Assembly: GCA_008360955.1 (NCBI GenBank)
Contig: LUCM01003360.1
Span: 45,397-109,396, forward strand
Direction of reading: 5' to 3'
Length of the DNA stretch: 64,000 nucleotides
Source: Fasciolopsis buskii
Taxonomy: Eukaryota > Platyhelminthes > Trematoda > Plagiorchiida > Fasciolidae
Position 1 is the stretch's first letter; each line of letters begins with the position of its first letter. The position numbers and the translations under genes are program-made. Shown one piece after another: positions 13,871 through 25,224 of the stretch. The notes under the pieces were generated by a model that made no database searches, was not told where the DNA came from, and was given only the letters and a program-made list of their open reading frames with translations.

Positions 13871-15029
13871 AAAGTCACCCTGGGATGAGAAAATATAAAG
13901 TGCAATGGGCAAAGCATAATTCTACTTTCAAAGATAGGAGCTTCATTTTTTCCAACTTGCATAGGGCTTGACAAAAATATGGCGGCTGATGGCCATGTCA
14001 GCAGACAGCAGAGTGGATACGAGTTTGGTTTGAGTTTATTCAATTCCGCAGTCAGTCAAGTAATCACTAAGGTCCGTTGCTGTGGCAGGTAAGCGCCACG
14101 CGAGTTAAACCGGTTGAAATCAGTTTTAATGTTTTTTTATTTTAATGTTTTTTTTCTGAGCTCAATCTGGAAATTGTGTAAAATAAATTCGACAAATCGC
14201 ATACTGTTCCAAACTTATTACTCTTTGGTATGTCAACTGGGTGGTGACTGATGTAGAGCCATCCTCTGGGTCATCCCAGTGGGATGCTCACAAGCCCAAC
14301 GAACATTTTGAGAGAAGATAAGGCGAAAAAAGGTGGGAGCAACAGACATAACTGGGACAGTGATGAAATGAAACAGCTGCACTAGCGAAGCTGAAAGAAC
14401 CCGGTTTTCTAAACATTGGGAATACGGTTCACATATAGTTCGGAATTATTTGCGATTAGTGTGGAGGATTGATACACAAGCTTGAGTATAAGACAAACCA
14501 GATAACCTAAGGTTTTAGTAAAACAGTTAGCCAAGCATAGAATAAGGTTGCCCATTGGCAAAATGACTTGTTATCATGTTTCTGTTCTGCTGGAAAATAT
14601 CAAGTCAGAAAGTATAAAGCGCAACGGGAAACAGTTTGGATGAATGATTCGTGTTCCGAACTACATTGCAATTGCTAGGTGTAATTTTGCAGAAAATCAT
14701 CAGTTATTATTACTATCACGAAGTGGAGATACAACTAACCAGAGGCCAAAACGGGCTGTTCGATGAAAGTTTTATGACTGTCAGACGGTTTTAAAAATCA
14801 AATTTTTCCACCTATGCCAAACTGTAAGACTCAACTCGATACGGTTCACTGCGAATAACTTCCGAGGTTTACAAAACATCGACACTTTTGCCGTTTTATT
14901 CTCTTTTACAATTGCACAACTTTTCCGGTGAAATCCCAGGTCATCATTTTTCCTGACCTATAAGCAGACCTGTTTCGTATTCAATTAACACTATTTACTG
15001 CGATTAAGAAGTGTTCGATGAAAAGGCAT
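13871..15029. other. Unassigned sequence
   Basis: No feature beyond short frames and T-rich runs near 14130-14155. Confidence 0.4.
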
Positions 15030-15143
15030 CATTGAGAAAACACAAGTTGGCGAACTAGCTGGTTTTCAGTGATTCGTACTCATGCCATCACATCACTATA
15101 TATATATATATCTTTACAAAATATTTTCACTATAGGAAGGATC
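15030..15143. repeat. Dispersed repeat, copy 3 of 3 (truncated)
   Basis: Aligns with the first 110 bases of the repeat at 5404. It carries the same opening segment, CAGTGATTCGTACTCATGCC and TTCACTATAGGAAGGAT, with an expanded TA run in the middle. It stops where the GGGATTTGTGGTGTT half would begin. Confidence 0.8.
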
Positions 15144-18100
15144 CAATCCGAACAAGAAATGCAGTGCGGAAGTAAAATTATAAGGTAGTTGACTGTGGAC
15201 GATGAGAAAATATCGGTGCTGTTTAAAGCAAAGTGAAGGAGTCTATCAGAGCTAGTTTAGCTCGACCCACCAAACACTGACGAAGACAATACGTGGTGAC
15301 ATTCAGAAGCACTCATTTTTACAGATCGAGATGAGGACCTGGTTACAATGTCGTCTAGTTTGACCTGAATTGTGGGAGCAACGTTTAATTTTAAATGCAC
15401 ACCATCAGCAAAGAAAACAATGTTCCCTGAATACCTAAAGACAATAAATGAAGGTGGAACAGGAAGCTGTCTCACAGACGAAAAAGCAAAGAGAGGAGAT
15501 AGTTTCTTGTAAGATACCATAGTCGACAAGCAGTGAAGAGGACATCATATTTTTAAAAGGAAATTATCTAAGTCAAGTAACTGGCGCAATAACAAGTCGG
15601 ACCACATTAGGTCTGAATAACTCTTGATTTGGATAGAATATCGGATAACATTGCTGAGTTAAGGTGGTCAGTCTATGATGTCAATAAAAAGAATGACACC
15701 CCTAACCGGTGGGCCCTCTTGAGTGAGTCTAACTAGATTGCGGGGCTGGGGTCCACAAGATACTCGAATGCAATAGTCGGAAAACTTGGAGATATGGCTA
15801 AATGCTGCAGCTGCTCCCGCTTCTGTATCGCTCTTTTAATTTACGAACTTACGGTTATTCCTTTTCTTTTAATCGGTGCTGCGAAGCAGCAACCAAAACC
15901 AGGGTACGTTAATGCATATTTAGTGGCTGTAAAGGCTGAAATGAACCGAGCTGTGCACTGATCCGTCTAGTCTGTCAAAGGCATTTTTCTAATCAAGCAA
16001 TGGCATCTGCATTTCGTGTCCAAACCTGAGACAATAGAACTTACTAAATATGCTGCAGCACCGAGGCTAGATCGAAAATATCCAGATGCACAGTGACACA
16101 TCTACAGTAGTCTCGGTGTCTATATGCAATAGGACGGTATGTACTGTGGTCCATCTTTGAAGGTGCTATCTTTGTAACTTTCCATATGTTCGTCTTTAAA
16201 AACCAATTGAAGTTATCTGCCAAGGGACCAGGAAGGATACTAACACACACTTACATGACCACAGAGGATAAATAACCGTCCCCTAAGGCGTTTTTGAGTA
16301 TTTCCGAACCACCGCCGATCAAGATCGAAGTTTATCAGGCAAATGGACATCGTGAGACAGCCAGCTTTTCGTCGTTGTCTCAACAATTTCCGATCCTCAA
16401 ATTACTACCGAAAAGCCTTTTAATGGCACGTGACGTGTCCTAACAACCTGAGTTCCCAAAGATGGCATCTACATACAACCAGTTTAGATGCTGGATGTTC
16501 GGCCTCATCAATGATGCTCATCTCACTTCTACCCTATTCACTTCACGCTAGGTAGATACGGCCACTCACATCAGAATGGGCGACCGTGTTAGCTGACTGG
16601 ATAGATGGCCAACAGTCGTTAAGTCCTCATTTGCTATCCCGTGGCTCAATCGCCACATCAGTTAAATTAATGGGTTCTTGTCTATCACACCCTCGTAACC
16701 ACTCCGAAATCTTGAGAGACAGAAACATTTCTAAGCTATCACGAAATCAAAAAAAGATAACCACAAGCTACGACGACTGATGTGCATACAAGGAACTGAG
16801 GTTTACAACCGCTTATATGATTCATTATGCACTGATACGTCTCGGTGACCACTAGAAACCATGGGAGCATAGCTCAGGTGTCGTTCTGGTCTTGTTAGGC
16901 TATAAGCTAGTATCACACTGCCATTTGCATGGCTGATAGACGGTACTGAACAAAAGGTAGGTCCAGGATAAAAAAGCGGGTTAGTCAAATTACCCAAGAC
17001 CATCTGAGACGAATTTACCATGATTTAAATAACCTATTTGGCGGGGATAGGAGACTCTCAAACTGTAATTGTAATGATTTTAAACCGCAGAATGTAATAC
17101 AGAATAGTTTTCCGCGTTGAAATCCCGTTACAATTAAAAGCATACAATGATTTTCATTGTGAACAAAGCCTCATAACAGGCGCTTTGGTTTAGCCGCGCT
17201 CAGTGACATTACCTAAGACTGGTTAGTTTTGTTTTCATCCAGTGCATTTTGGTCTACTAGGTCGTTCAACTGGGGGTAACTCCGTCGTGCACACTGGTTG
17301 ACTGGTTCACCTTCATTCCTGCTAGAAACACTGCTGTCAAATGGTCGTTTGTTAGCCAGTATTTTTAGACCACCGATTGTTTTTGTATACCGAAGAACGT
17401 TCTAATGATTGAGTAGCTGCTAACAACCGACGGGTATTAAATACCACGAGCGTCAATGCTACGGTTTATCTACCGATAACTGGAAATTCGAATCCATAGA
17501 TCGCCACGAGTTGATGAATCTCCGTGAATCAGCTTTTCAATGTAAATCAAAATGTCTTATGAATGCGAATTGGGAGGCTAAAAGAAATACTTAGGTTGGT
17601 TTTATTCATTCGACTTGACCAGGATTGTCGACTTGAATCTAGACTTGTAGAGGTACTGTGACTTAGTTCTGAACAGTTCTTCAACAGCCATCGGCAAACC
17701 AAACTAGGTGGACATGAAACTCAGGCTACGGTACAGCAAATCAGACACGTTCTCTTACAGCTGTCAGGAATAGGTCAAAACAACCTCTTTTTTGCCCATT
17801 CAACACGATATGGAGGGCTGTTGTTATTGGCGCGGAGTGGTAACAACCAGTAAAGATGGTGACTGATTCGTTTTCGAATCGATATAAGAGAACCTAATGT
17901 GCCACAAAAACCTGCGAGACTTTAGTGTTGGGTGCTGGCAATACGGTATGCATGAAACACTCACTCGATCGGTTGATTTGAAAGTATCACTCAATTCGTG
18001 TAACGAACTTGACAATGGGGAACACGGGTTACGCAAGACCTGTAATTTGTCCTTCGGTTGCATCCCATCGTATTCTGCGATAACGGAAAAGATTAATAAA

Positions 18101-18650
18101 ACTGGTGAGAAAGGTTATTGACGCAAAGCAGTCTGGATATTATAGACAGGAAATGAGAAACTTTCACAGTATGGCCAAAATCGGCACCGAAAGCACTAGA
18201 AATTTGACGTACAATTTTGGCATAAATATTTCAGAGTTGTCTGCAGTAACAAACTGGGAAAAGATTTGGAAAAAAGACTATATCACAACTGGGATAAACC
18301 TAGAGAATTAAACCACGAGGAATTCAGTGTGAAGGAAAAAATCAGAGGTCTCGGAGTAACTGGCCATTACTCACACTTGTGGGCGACGCTAATTGGCAAC
18401 AGAAATCATCCCATATTCTAAGGAAGGATTCGTTTTCTTCAAAGTTATCAACTAATGTATTTATAGGGACTGGTTTAGACGACATCAGTAACAAGTAACA
18501 AGTGTCCCATAGAACAACAGATTTTAGCAAGAGCTACACAATGAAAATTGTAGTGGGTTAACAAATTTCTTTTTCGAGTTTACTTTTAACGATATGCATT
18601 GGATTTTAATTCGGATGGTAACCTAACAAAATTCTGTTTTTCTTTCACAC
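15144..18650. other. Unassigned sequence, possibly decayed transposon near its end
   Basis: No recognised motif up to 17.8 kb. From 17897 on there are consecutive plus-strand frames (17897-18121 and 18105-18311). They could be the badly decayed N-terminal part of the piggyBac-like relic that follows, but I could not match any catalytic block to them. Confidence 0.3.
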
Positions 18651-19405
18651 AGAATATTCTTCAACAAATCGCTTAAGGGAACAAGAAATAATCGAATAAA
18701 CGATCGTTTACAAAGCGGGGGCTGAGTCAGTGAGGCCGTCATATGGTGAGTGCCGGTGGAAAAAATCGGTGGCCGCACCCAAAGTTTGTCCTCATACAGT
18801 AGGAGTGACAATACGAAAATTCGGTCAAAAACGGAAGAAACTAACTAGACAGAGCCACGTGGATATTTCACAAGTAGACGGATACAGCGCGAACGTGGGT
18901 GTAGTTGACCACAAGGATCATATGGAAGGATTGGGCAAAATAAAGAACTTGATTCGACGATCAATATTTGAAGTGCACCAAAATCTACTACCAGATATTT
19001 AGATTTTTCCAACTAATGGCAGAATCTGTTCAATCAACTGAATATGACCAGTAAGAAAGTGGTTCAATTACTAAAAAGTGACAGTTTCATTTACAAGTTA
19101 CCAAAAGCAGCTTCAACCCAATAACAGAAACAAAGTGACTATGAGGACCGAACAGATGTTAAAAGTTTTTCCACTGCATCTGACTATCCAAATTTTTAAA
19201 GTGCACATTCACCACTAGCTCAAGAGTTTTATCAGGTACTACTCGTTCATCAGATGGTCATTTTATCTGTATTCTGGTATTGGAAAAAAACAAAAACAGG
19301 GGAGTTAGATGTTCGCAGTGCAACTCCGTTCAGCGTAGTTATTTTAACCAATAAATTAAAATTTTTGAAAATTGACTTTCGTTTCTACCACACAGCATTC
19401 TTGCG
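18651..19405 (+). pseudogene. piggyBac-like transposase relic (C-terminal half)
   Basis: Enzymes of this family cut and paste TTAA-flanked DNA transposons. Seen here on plus, in order: a FFNKS block followed by GTRNNRIND (family pattern FFTS then GT.R.NR); CRWKKSV (family C.W.D...V..LSS); a VTIRKFGQKRKK segment; then YSANVGVVDHKDHM, which resembles the family block YN..MGGVD..D. Next is a degraded IRRSIFEVHQNLL (family R.W....F..L.D), and after about 200 bases a SDGHF plus RCSQCNS region. The last matches the C-terminal GH(F/W)P..L...RC..C zinc-binding tail. The frame 18730-19002 is open for 90 codons, but stops and frameshifts flank it. The upstream catalytic aspartates and the terminal repeats were not found. 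The identification comes from motif order, not a search. Confidence 0.6.
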
Positions 19406-20869
19406 TCAAGATCCAGACAGTGAATCCATAAGAGACAGGAAAACAGAAAAAAATTGCGCAGAAGAAAACAGAGAATTCGTATACTATATTGATGATGAAC
19501 GGAGGACCTTGCAACGTCATTTGACGTTGCTAACAAGTAGTCGAGTGACTCCATAAGTCTAACACTTTTTGCCCGAGCTAAATAGGTTTCCGTACTTTTG
19601 TTGCACGGCAGACTTAAAGCGTCTTCAATTCAATGCCTGTCTTCGAGAACGGTGCAAAACGTAACAAGTCTCAAGCGCTCTAACCTAATCGAATTCGGTG
19701 GCAGTTCTAAGGATTGGATTCTGAATCTCTATTTCCCTTGGTTATCTCTTATCTGACTGTTATTGAATGACCAGCCTAAACAATAGTGTACACTGGAACT
19801 GTGATCAATAATAGGATACAATGCCAGTGCTGGATATGCCCCAAATATATAAGAGCCAACAGGATATTCTGTTGGAAAACTACACATCATTCACTGGCCC
19901 ACCATCAAGCGAACTATAAATTCCCTTCACAACTACCCAGAAGGAACAGGTATGAGTAATAAAGCGCATTGATCTTAAAATAGCATCCATTGCAAGACCC
20001 ATCTTCCAAATCACGGCATTGTGGTTAAGGTCGTTTAGAAAAAGTTCTAACTACACCTTGTTATGTTCATATTCAGGTTCTAGCAGGTATCCGAAGCCAG
20101 TTAACAAACGGGTTGAATGAAGACGTGCAACGGCACTCCTATAAGGATGCAGCTAATTTGAAATCACTTTAAATATAAAGTCACAAATGCAAGGCAAAAA
20201 GTAAAAATCAAGGACTGTAGTAGACTCTAATTAATGGCGTTCATAAACAAGAACGCCGCTTCGTCCGTCATGAAATGAAATAATAAATTCATTGCTTTCA
20301 CAGATAACACGAAATCTCACAGCAAACTATTAACAACTGCCATTGTTAATAACTTTACAATTTCACTCTGATCTCATTTCATCAAATTCTATGACTGCCC
20401 GGATCCAGAAACAAAGAACTTACAAGTCTATTTGATGGCAAATAACCGTAGCTCAAGGACAAGCCAAACCGAGCTTGAAATTCACAGAAAATGTTCCCAT
20501 GAATAATATCCCACTCATACCTACCCCGTCATCAGTCAAACCATCGGGTAAGATAAGACATACTTACACATCATAGAACTTCATATAGCACAACCAGATT
20601 AGCCGAAGTTGCACTCTAGTAAATATAACGAAGATGGTGACTAAAGCGCACTCTCTTGCCGCACAGTTATAGGAACTCTTTCTGCATTTTAATTTTTCAC
20701 TGTTCTGAAATCTTGTTGTGCCGCTGCTAGTTTTAGCGGCTCCAGTCAATCTCCGCGATTCTAATTCTATCCCACTCGGTTTAATCAACCGAGAACGATC
20801 AAATAGCCTTCGGCAGGTCAAAACGACTGTTCCCATTTATTCGGGTTCCCTCAGGCTAAAATACTGATC
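19406..20869. other. Unassigned sequence
   Basis: No gene or repeat recognised. A minus-strand frame at 20564-20836 adjoins the RTE-like relic but shows none of its expected C-terminal blocks. Confidence 0.4.
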
Positions 20870-22640
20870 GATTGCTTTCGTCTAACGAGTTTATTGCCTC
20901 CTACTTGGTCTCACAGATGCCCCAAATTGGTGGACACCAATCATTCCCTCTGTTTTCGCAAAGATACTTCATCCAGTATGAAACCGCCATGTCCAGCAGC
21001 AAGGACAAGGTTCGGCTTCAAACCAATCTAGTCGTGCAACATTTTTCATTTTGAAGATGCAAAGCGAATCCCAAACATACCTACTCCACCGTTCGGACGA
21101 CTTAGAAAAGCAGACTCATTGCTGGGCACTCACTCAAAAGTATACCTTAACATCGCCCGCATATTCTTGGTCCGGCAGGTTCCTGCCTGAGCGAATATCA
21201 ATGCCACTATTTTCCCACTTGGATAGGGCTATCTCCATAATAACCTCAATGACAAGGTGGAAGGGAAAAGATGAAAATATGCAATCCTGATGAATATTAC
21301 TTCTCGTGGTGACTTCGCCGCGAACACAAACACAGTTTCAGCTGTTCCTATACAGAGATTGGATGAGTGAATAAATTTTTCTAGCGCAGCCTTCAATGAG
21401 ATGGAGCACCGCAAAGCTGCACGATCGAATGAGTTGAACACAGCTTTCAGGTTAAAGATAGCACAAATCTTAGGCACACGGAATATGTGCTTTTATTCTA
21501 TGTAAAGATTCGGCTAATTCAACCTCAACCGGGTCGAAAACCGACTTGATTCTCACACAAACAATCTTCGGAGTACCGGACGATCGGCGGAAGATAATGC
21601 TCGCGAGCAGTTTCGACGCAGTACTTGTCGAAACAATTCATTTCTGATTTCCATATGTAAATTGGTGCAATTTCATCAGTTCTCAGAAATATGCGCTCTT
21701 TCCCAGACTGATCCCAGAAGTTTTGTTAACTTCGATGTTAACACTTTTCCCCGTCCTTAAGGAAGATGCGACACAGCCCATCTAGTCCAGCCGCCTCATG
21801 CCTTTTAAGAAAATCTATCTTTCCGATCACCTCTATTGCGAAGAGCCAACCAAACTGCTCCCCAGAGTACTCGACCCAAAGCTTCTGAGAATGAACCTAC
21901 CGCTGGATTCCTTAATTACCTTGTTTACACTCTGCTTCCGTGGATTACTATATCTAATCAGCCAGTAAAGACTGCGACTAATGCCGATAGCTGTAACTTT
22001 TTTCATTTCCTTACACTTCTCTATCCAACACTGTTGCCGGTGATTTCTCACTCTCATATATCTCATGGCAACTGGCATCATGGGTACGGGTCTGCGAGCA
22101 CCTGAAAGACCAACTGCGTTAGAGGTTACCCATCATTCGGCTTGACAGTTGGCGCTGAGTGCCTGGCTTCTTCGATCTGCTTCCATTACTCGCTCGCATT
22201 TTAGGCATTTTGTTGAGACAAAAACAGCGTTGAGAGCTCCGGTCGGAGCTCACGTCGACGAGTACCGTTTAGAATAAGCCATGAAAGAAGCATAGCTTTC
22301 GTGCCTGTGCCCATAAACCGAGCGCAAACAAAAACGAGCATGAACCAAAGCACGATCTGAATCAATGGGTGCGAACCAAAATGATCCCCAATCTTAATAT
22401 GATCTACATCACCGGCGATCAATCTGAATCCAGCAAGGTAAAGGCGAGGCAGGGCGTCCGACGTCGCCGGGGTCAGTCTGCAATTAAAAGAAACTGGGAT
22501 GAGGCGATCATGGTTGTCAGTGGAATAGGCGGAGACAGCGAATCCACCTGCGATTTGCAGCTCCGTTTCCGCTGAGTAGCCAATTTAGGCATTAAAATTA
22601 CCAGTAGTGATCACAACGACCGTTGAACACACTATAGAGT
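20870..22640 (-). pseudogene. RTE-like retrotransposon relic: endonuclease plus reverse transcriptase
   Basis: Read on minus with frame changes. The endonuclease comes first (about 22620-22220): VVVITTGNFNA (family GDFNA), then a WRPA..PCWIQID block and SFWFAPIDSDRALVHARFCLR, the DSDH-like end of the domain. Then comes the linker RNH.QQCWIEKCKEM...GISRSLYWLIR (22080-21830), a GLDGL block near 21790, ENQVGFRPG near 21560, AIFNLKAVFNSFDRAALR (21480-21400, the first catalytic Asp strand), and LVIEVIMEIALSKWENSGIDI (21250-21190). Next are DQEYAGDVKV, where the YADD box has become YAGD, and GMFGIRFASSK with LKPNLVLA (21070-20980). Many stops are present. The substituted catalytic Asp also argues it is inactive. 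The element is a distant family member of the copy at 40330. Confidence 0.8.
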
Positions 22641-22947
22641 GGTCCATAATTCCGATCATCCCACGGAGCGATAAAATGCGACCATACGACGCTCTGTTCA
22701 GAAAAACCAGCAAGGATTGGTCAGTATTTGCATTTTGCAAACTTTTAACTAATTGCATACAAATGCGGCTTAGAAAAGAAAATTTAACACTGAGTAAGGA
22801 ACATCTGCTCACCCAATGTCGTCAAAGAAGAAAGGTTTCTTAGCGCAAGACGTATTCGCAATGAGTACCAAGCAAAATTCATCGACGTCCACAGTTTGTA
22901 AGAACCTAAGAATAATTTATACTCAACACGTCACAAATATTTGAAAG
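22641..22947. other. Unassigned sequence between two retrotransposon relics
   Basis: Short frames only. The first part could be the degraded N-terminal endonuclease of the neighbouring RTE-like relic, since the expected TDIVVVAG-type approach to the GDFNA box is only weakly visible. Confidence 0.3.
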
Positions 22948-23975
22948 AAAACTCATCGAGGAATGATCAGAGCACATTATGATAGGTTGCTCAGGAATTC
23001 GGTTGAAACCCGGTCACGGTTTGTAAAAGTTCGTGCTTAATATGGGACAGTGGGGTTTCCGTAGACATTGATTCTGGATAGTATGGAACAAAAAGCGAAT
23101 CACGTTTAAATATGAGAATGGCACTTTGAAAGATCGTTGTGCAGAGGATGCGTGGGATCTGAAAGAATTTTGTGGGCAAATTTCTCACATGCTAATAAGT
23201 GCTGATCACATAGATCGAACGACAATTCAGCTAGCGGTAGTGAAACACAAAAGGCTGATAACTGATAGCCCCGGCGAAGAATTTTAAAGTCCTTTCTAAG
23301 TAAACATGGAAACGTAACTGGAGAACGGCGAAGAAGGATTGTAAAAACACGTTGGTATGCAAATCAAGGGATGGTGTTTTGTTTCACCTTGTAGTGCCGA
23401 AGCTTCCTGATTTGAAATGACAACCTTCGGAGATTCTTTACACAGGTAGAAATGTGGAAACTCCACTTCAGAATTTTAGCCATGGTCAGTCCCAGATATT
23501 TCACAGAATCAACCCTGGTAAGAGTTTTTGAGTTGATGAAATGCGTTTCGGATGGGTAGGCTGAATGCGAGAGATGCAGAACAGACATTCGAAACATTTA
23601 GATGTGTTGAGAATTAAACCAGCTTGTGCGGAGAAATCGTGGATAGAAGATAGGTTTTGGGAAAACTTTGAAAATCATCGTTGTTCGAAATGTCTTGAGA
23701 GAGAACAACATCGTCAGCATACTTACACAGATGACAGGGAGAGTTAGTTGATAGGTCGCTGATGTAAGTAGAGAAGGGATACGGTGAAAGAACATCACCC
23801 TGAGGCACTCTTGAGTTGTTAATCAATGGTTTTGAAGTTTTATCGTCCATTCGTGTGCACTGGGTTCGGTTAGTAAAGTAACCAGACAAGCATGCTAATG
23901 AAGGTGTGGGGCAACCAAATGTTGCCAGTTCGTGAAGTAGAAGAGACCGTGTGACCGAATCGCGGTTGTCCATGT
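22948..23975 (-). pseudogene. CR1-like retrotransposon relic: reverse transcriptase C-terminal half
   Basis: On minus, a 119-codon frame (23973-23614) reads VPQGDVLSPYPFSTYISDL followed by CKYADDVVLSQ, the palm motifs of a non-LTR reverse transcriptase. A second frame (23597-23364) reads VDSVKYLGLTMAKILKWSFHI, the thumb-side YLG block. Further frames reach VPYYPESMSTETPLSHI at 23110-23050, and the 3' untranslated start runs to 22948. The first frame begins DNRDSVT and goes straight to SLLLHELATFG. The intervening strand with the first catalytic Asp, standard for the family, is missing, so an internal deletion is likely. Stops and a frameshift confirm decay. The last 155 bases recur at 25066-25222, a second copy of the same family. 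Confidence 0.8.
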
Positions 23976-24397
23976 CGCAGGAGTTTTCTTTTGGGAACCC
24001 TAACAGAAGCTTTGATTCAAAAGTGTCACTTACACGGCAGAGATATGTTGACGCGGCCCGGGAACTCTATGCAGAAGCATACTTATCCCAAACCACCCCG
24101 TTCGAATCAATGAGTAACGCGATCTTCATTAGGCCGCACGACAACCGACGCAGCATGAAACTTATTGTTTATGCACTATTTGTGGAGGTTTTATGGATGG
24201 ATAGTGCTACAGAGTTCAGCTGCCAAGCTCGAGAGCGATTAGGATTCCCAACCAAAGCCTTTGGTTCTTACATGTACCTGCCAACAAGCCAGCGGGGATT
24301 GCCTGAGTGGAAGGCCATCTACTTGGATCAATTCATTCATTCATCTTTTTCGCCTGAGTTGCCAGCTCAAAACAACCACCAATCTGGAAGGCTATGA
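23951..24397 (+). CDS. Unidentified 148-codon open frame
   Basis: This is the longest clean frame in the neighbourhood, starting opposite the 5' edge of the CR1-like relic. Its translation has ordinary composition (RYVDAARELYAEAY, a WKAIYLDQFIH segment near the end) and no domain I recognise. No clear promoter is present, and only a weak GCAG acceptor-like site lies near its start. It may be chance or part of an unrecognised element. Confidence 0.15.
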   Translation: MTESRLSMSQEFSFGNPNRSFDSKVSLTRQRYVDAARELYAEAYLSQTTPFESMSNAIFIRPHDNRRSMKLIVYALFVEVLWMDSATEFSCQARERLGFPTKAFGSYMYLPTSQRGLPEWKAIYLDQFIHSSFSPELPAQNNHQSGRL

Positions 24398-24940
24398 GAC
24401 TGTATCATCTACCCATTGACCTTCTAGGCGTGATGGGTTTTTCAGTCTGAGACAGACCATACTGTATAGCTCGTTGTCTTGGTGGTACACAGGTCGTCAC
24501 ACCACATCAAGGTGCGGTCTCACTGTGACAGATGCAAGCATACCTCAGATCAGTTCGGTTCGTTCAACCATTAACCTTGCATCAACGTGCCTTGATTTTA
24601 GTGACCACCTCACAAAAAGAGAAGGGCTGTTCAAACTCAGATACACGAAAGAGTCACGTGTAAACGTTTTGCTCACGTAGACCAAAGCGCGAACTATAAA
24701 CCGCTCAAGTTCATAGGCAATGCTCGGTCATAATGATGCACTCCAGAATTTAATTTGATCATATTTTGAAGTTCCCAGCATTTAGGGAGCATAGAGAGAC
24801 AATAAAAATAAACATGAATCCATTAGATTTTTTTATTAAATTTAGCTTGAAATTGAAAAATGACCCGTAGAACAGGGGAAAACGTAACTGTTAAGATAAA
24901 ATATTTAAACGCGGAAATCGGAAAACCGACGGAGTGTCAG
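24398..24940. other. Unassigned sequence
   Basis: Short frames and AT-rich DNA; nothing recognised. Confidence 0.4.
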
Positions 24941-24962
24941 AATTGTATTGTATTGTATTGTA
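24941..24962. repeat. Pentanucleotide microsatellite (TTGTA)n
   Basis: About four tandem TTGTA units on plus. It sits at the presumed 3' end of the truncated CR1-like copy. Confidence 0.85.
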
Positions 24963-25224
24963 CAGACTTTTGCGTGCAATAAATAAAGTCGCATTTCAGT
25001 CAAAAATATGAGGGTAAAAAATAGGAAAAAAAAATAAAAATACACTCATCATCTCGTGAAAAATAAAAACTCATCGAGGAATGATCATGACACATTATGA
25101 TATGTTGCTCAGGAATTCGGCTGAAACTCGGTCACGATGTGTCGAAATTCGAGCCAAATATGGGACAGTGGAGTTCCTATAGATATTAATTCTAGATAGT
25201 ATGGAACGAAAATCGGATCGTGTG
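24941..25224 (-). mobile_element. 5'-truncated 3' end of the CR1-like family, with microsatellite tail
   Basis: Bases 25066-25222 match 22948-23104 in the same orientation. On minus they encode the same VPYY...PLSHI C-terminus with changes, then a 3' untranslated region. The copy runs on through a T-rich stretch to a tail of (ACAAT) repeats on minus at 24941-24962. CR1-like elements typically end in short tandem repeats rather than poly(A), so this is probably the true 3' end of the family. Severe 5' truncation is typical of target-primed reverse transcription. Confidence 0.7.
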
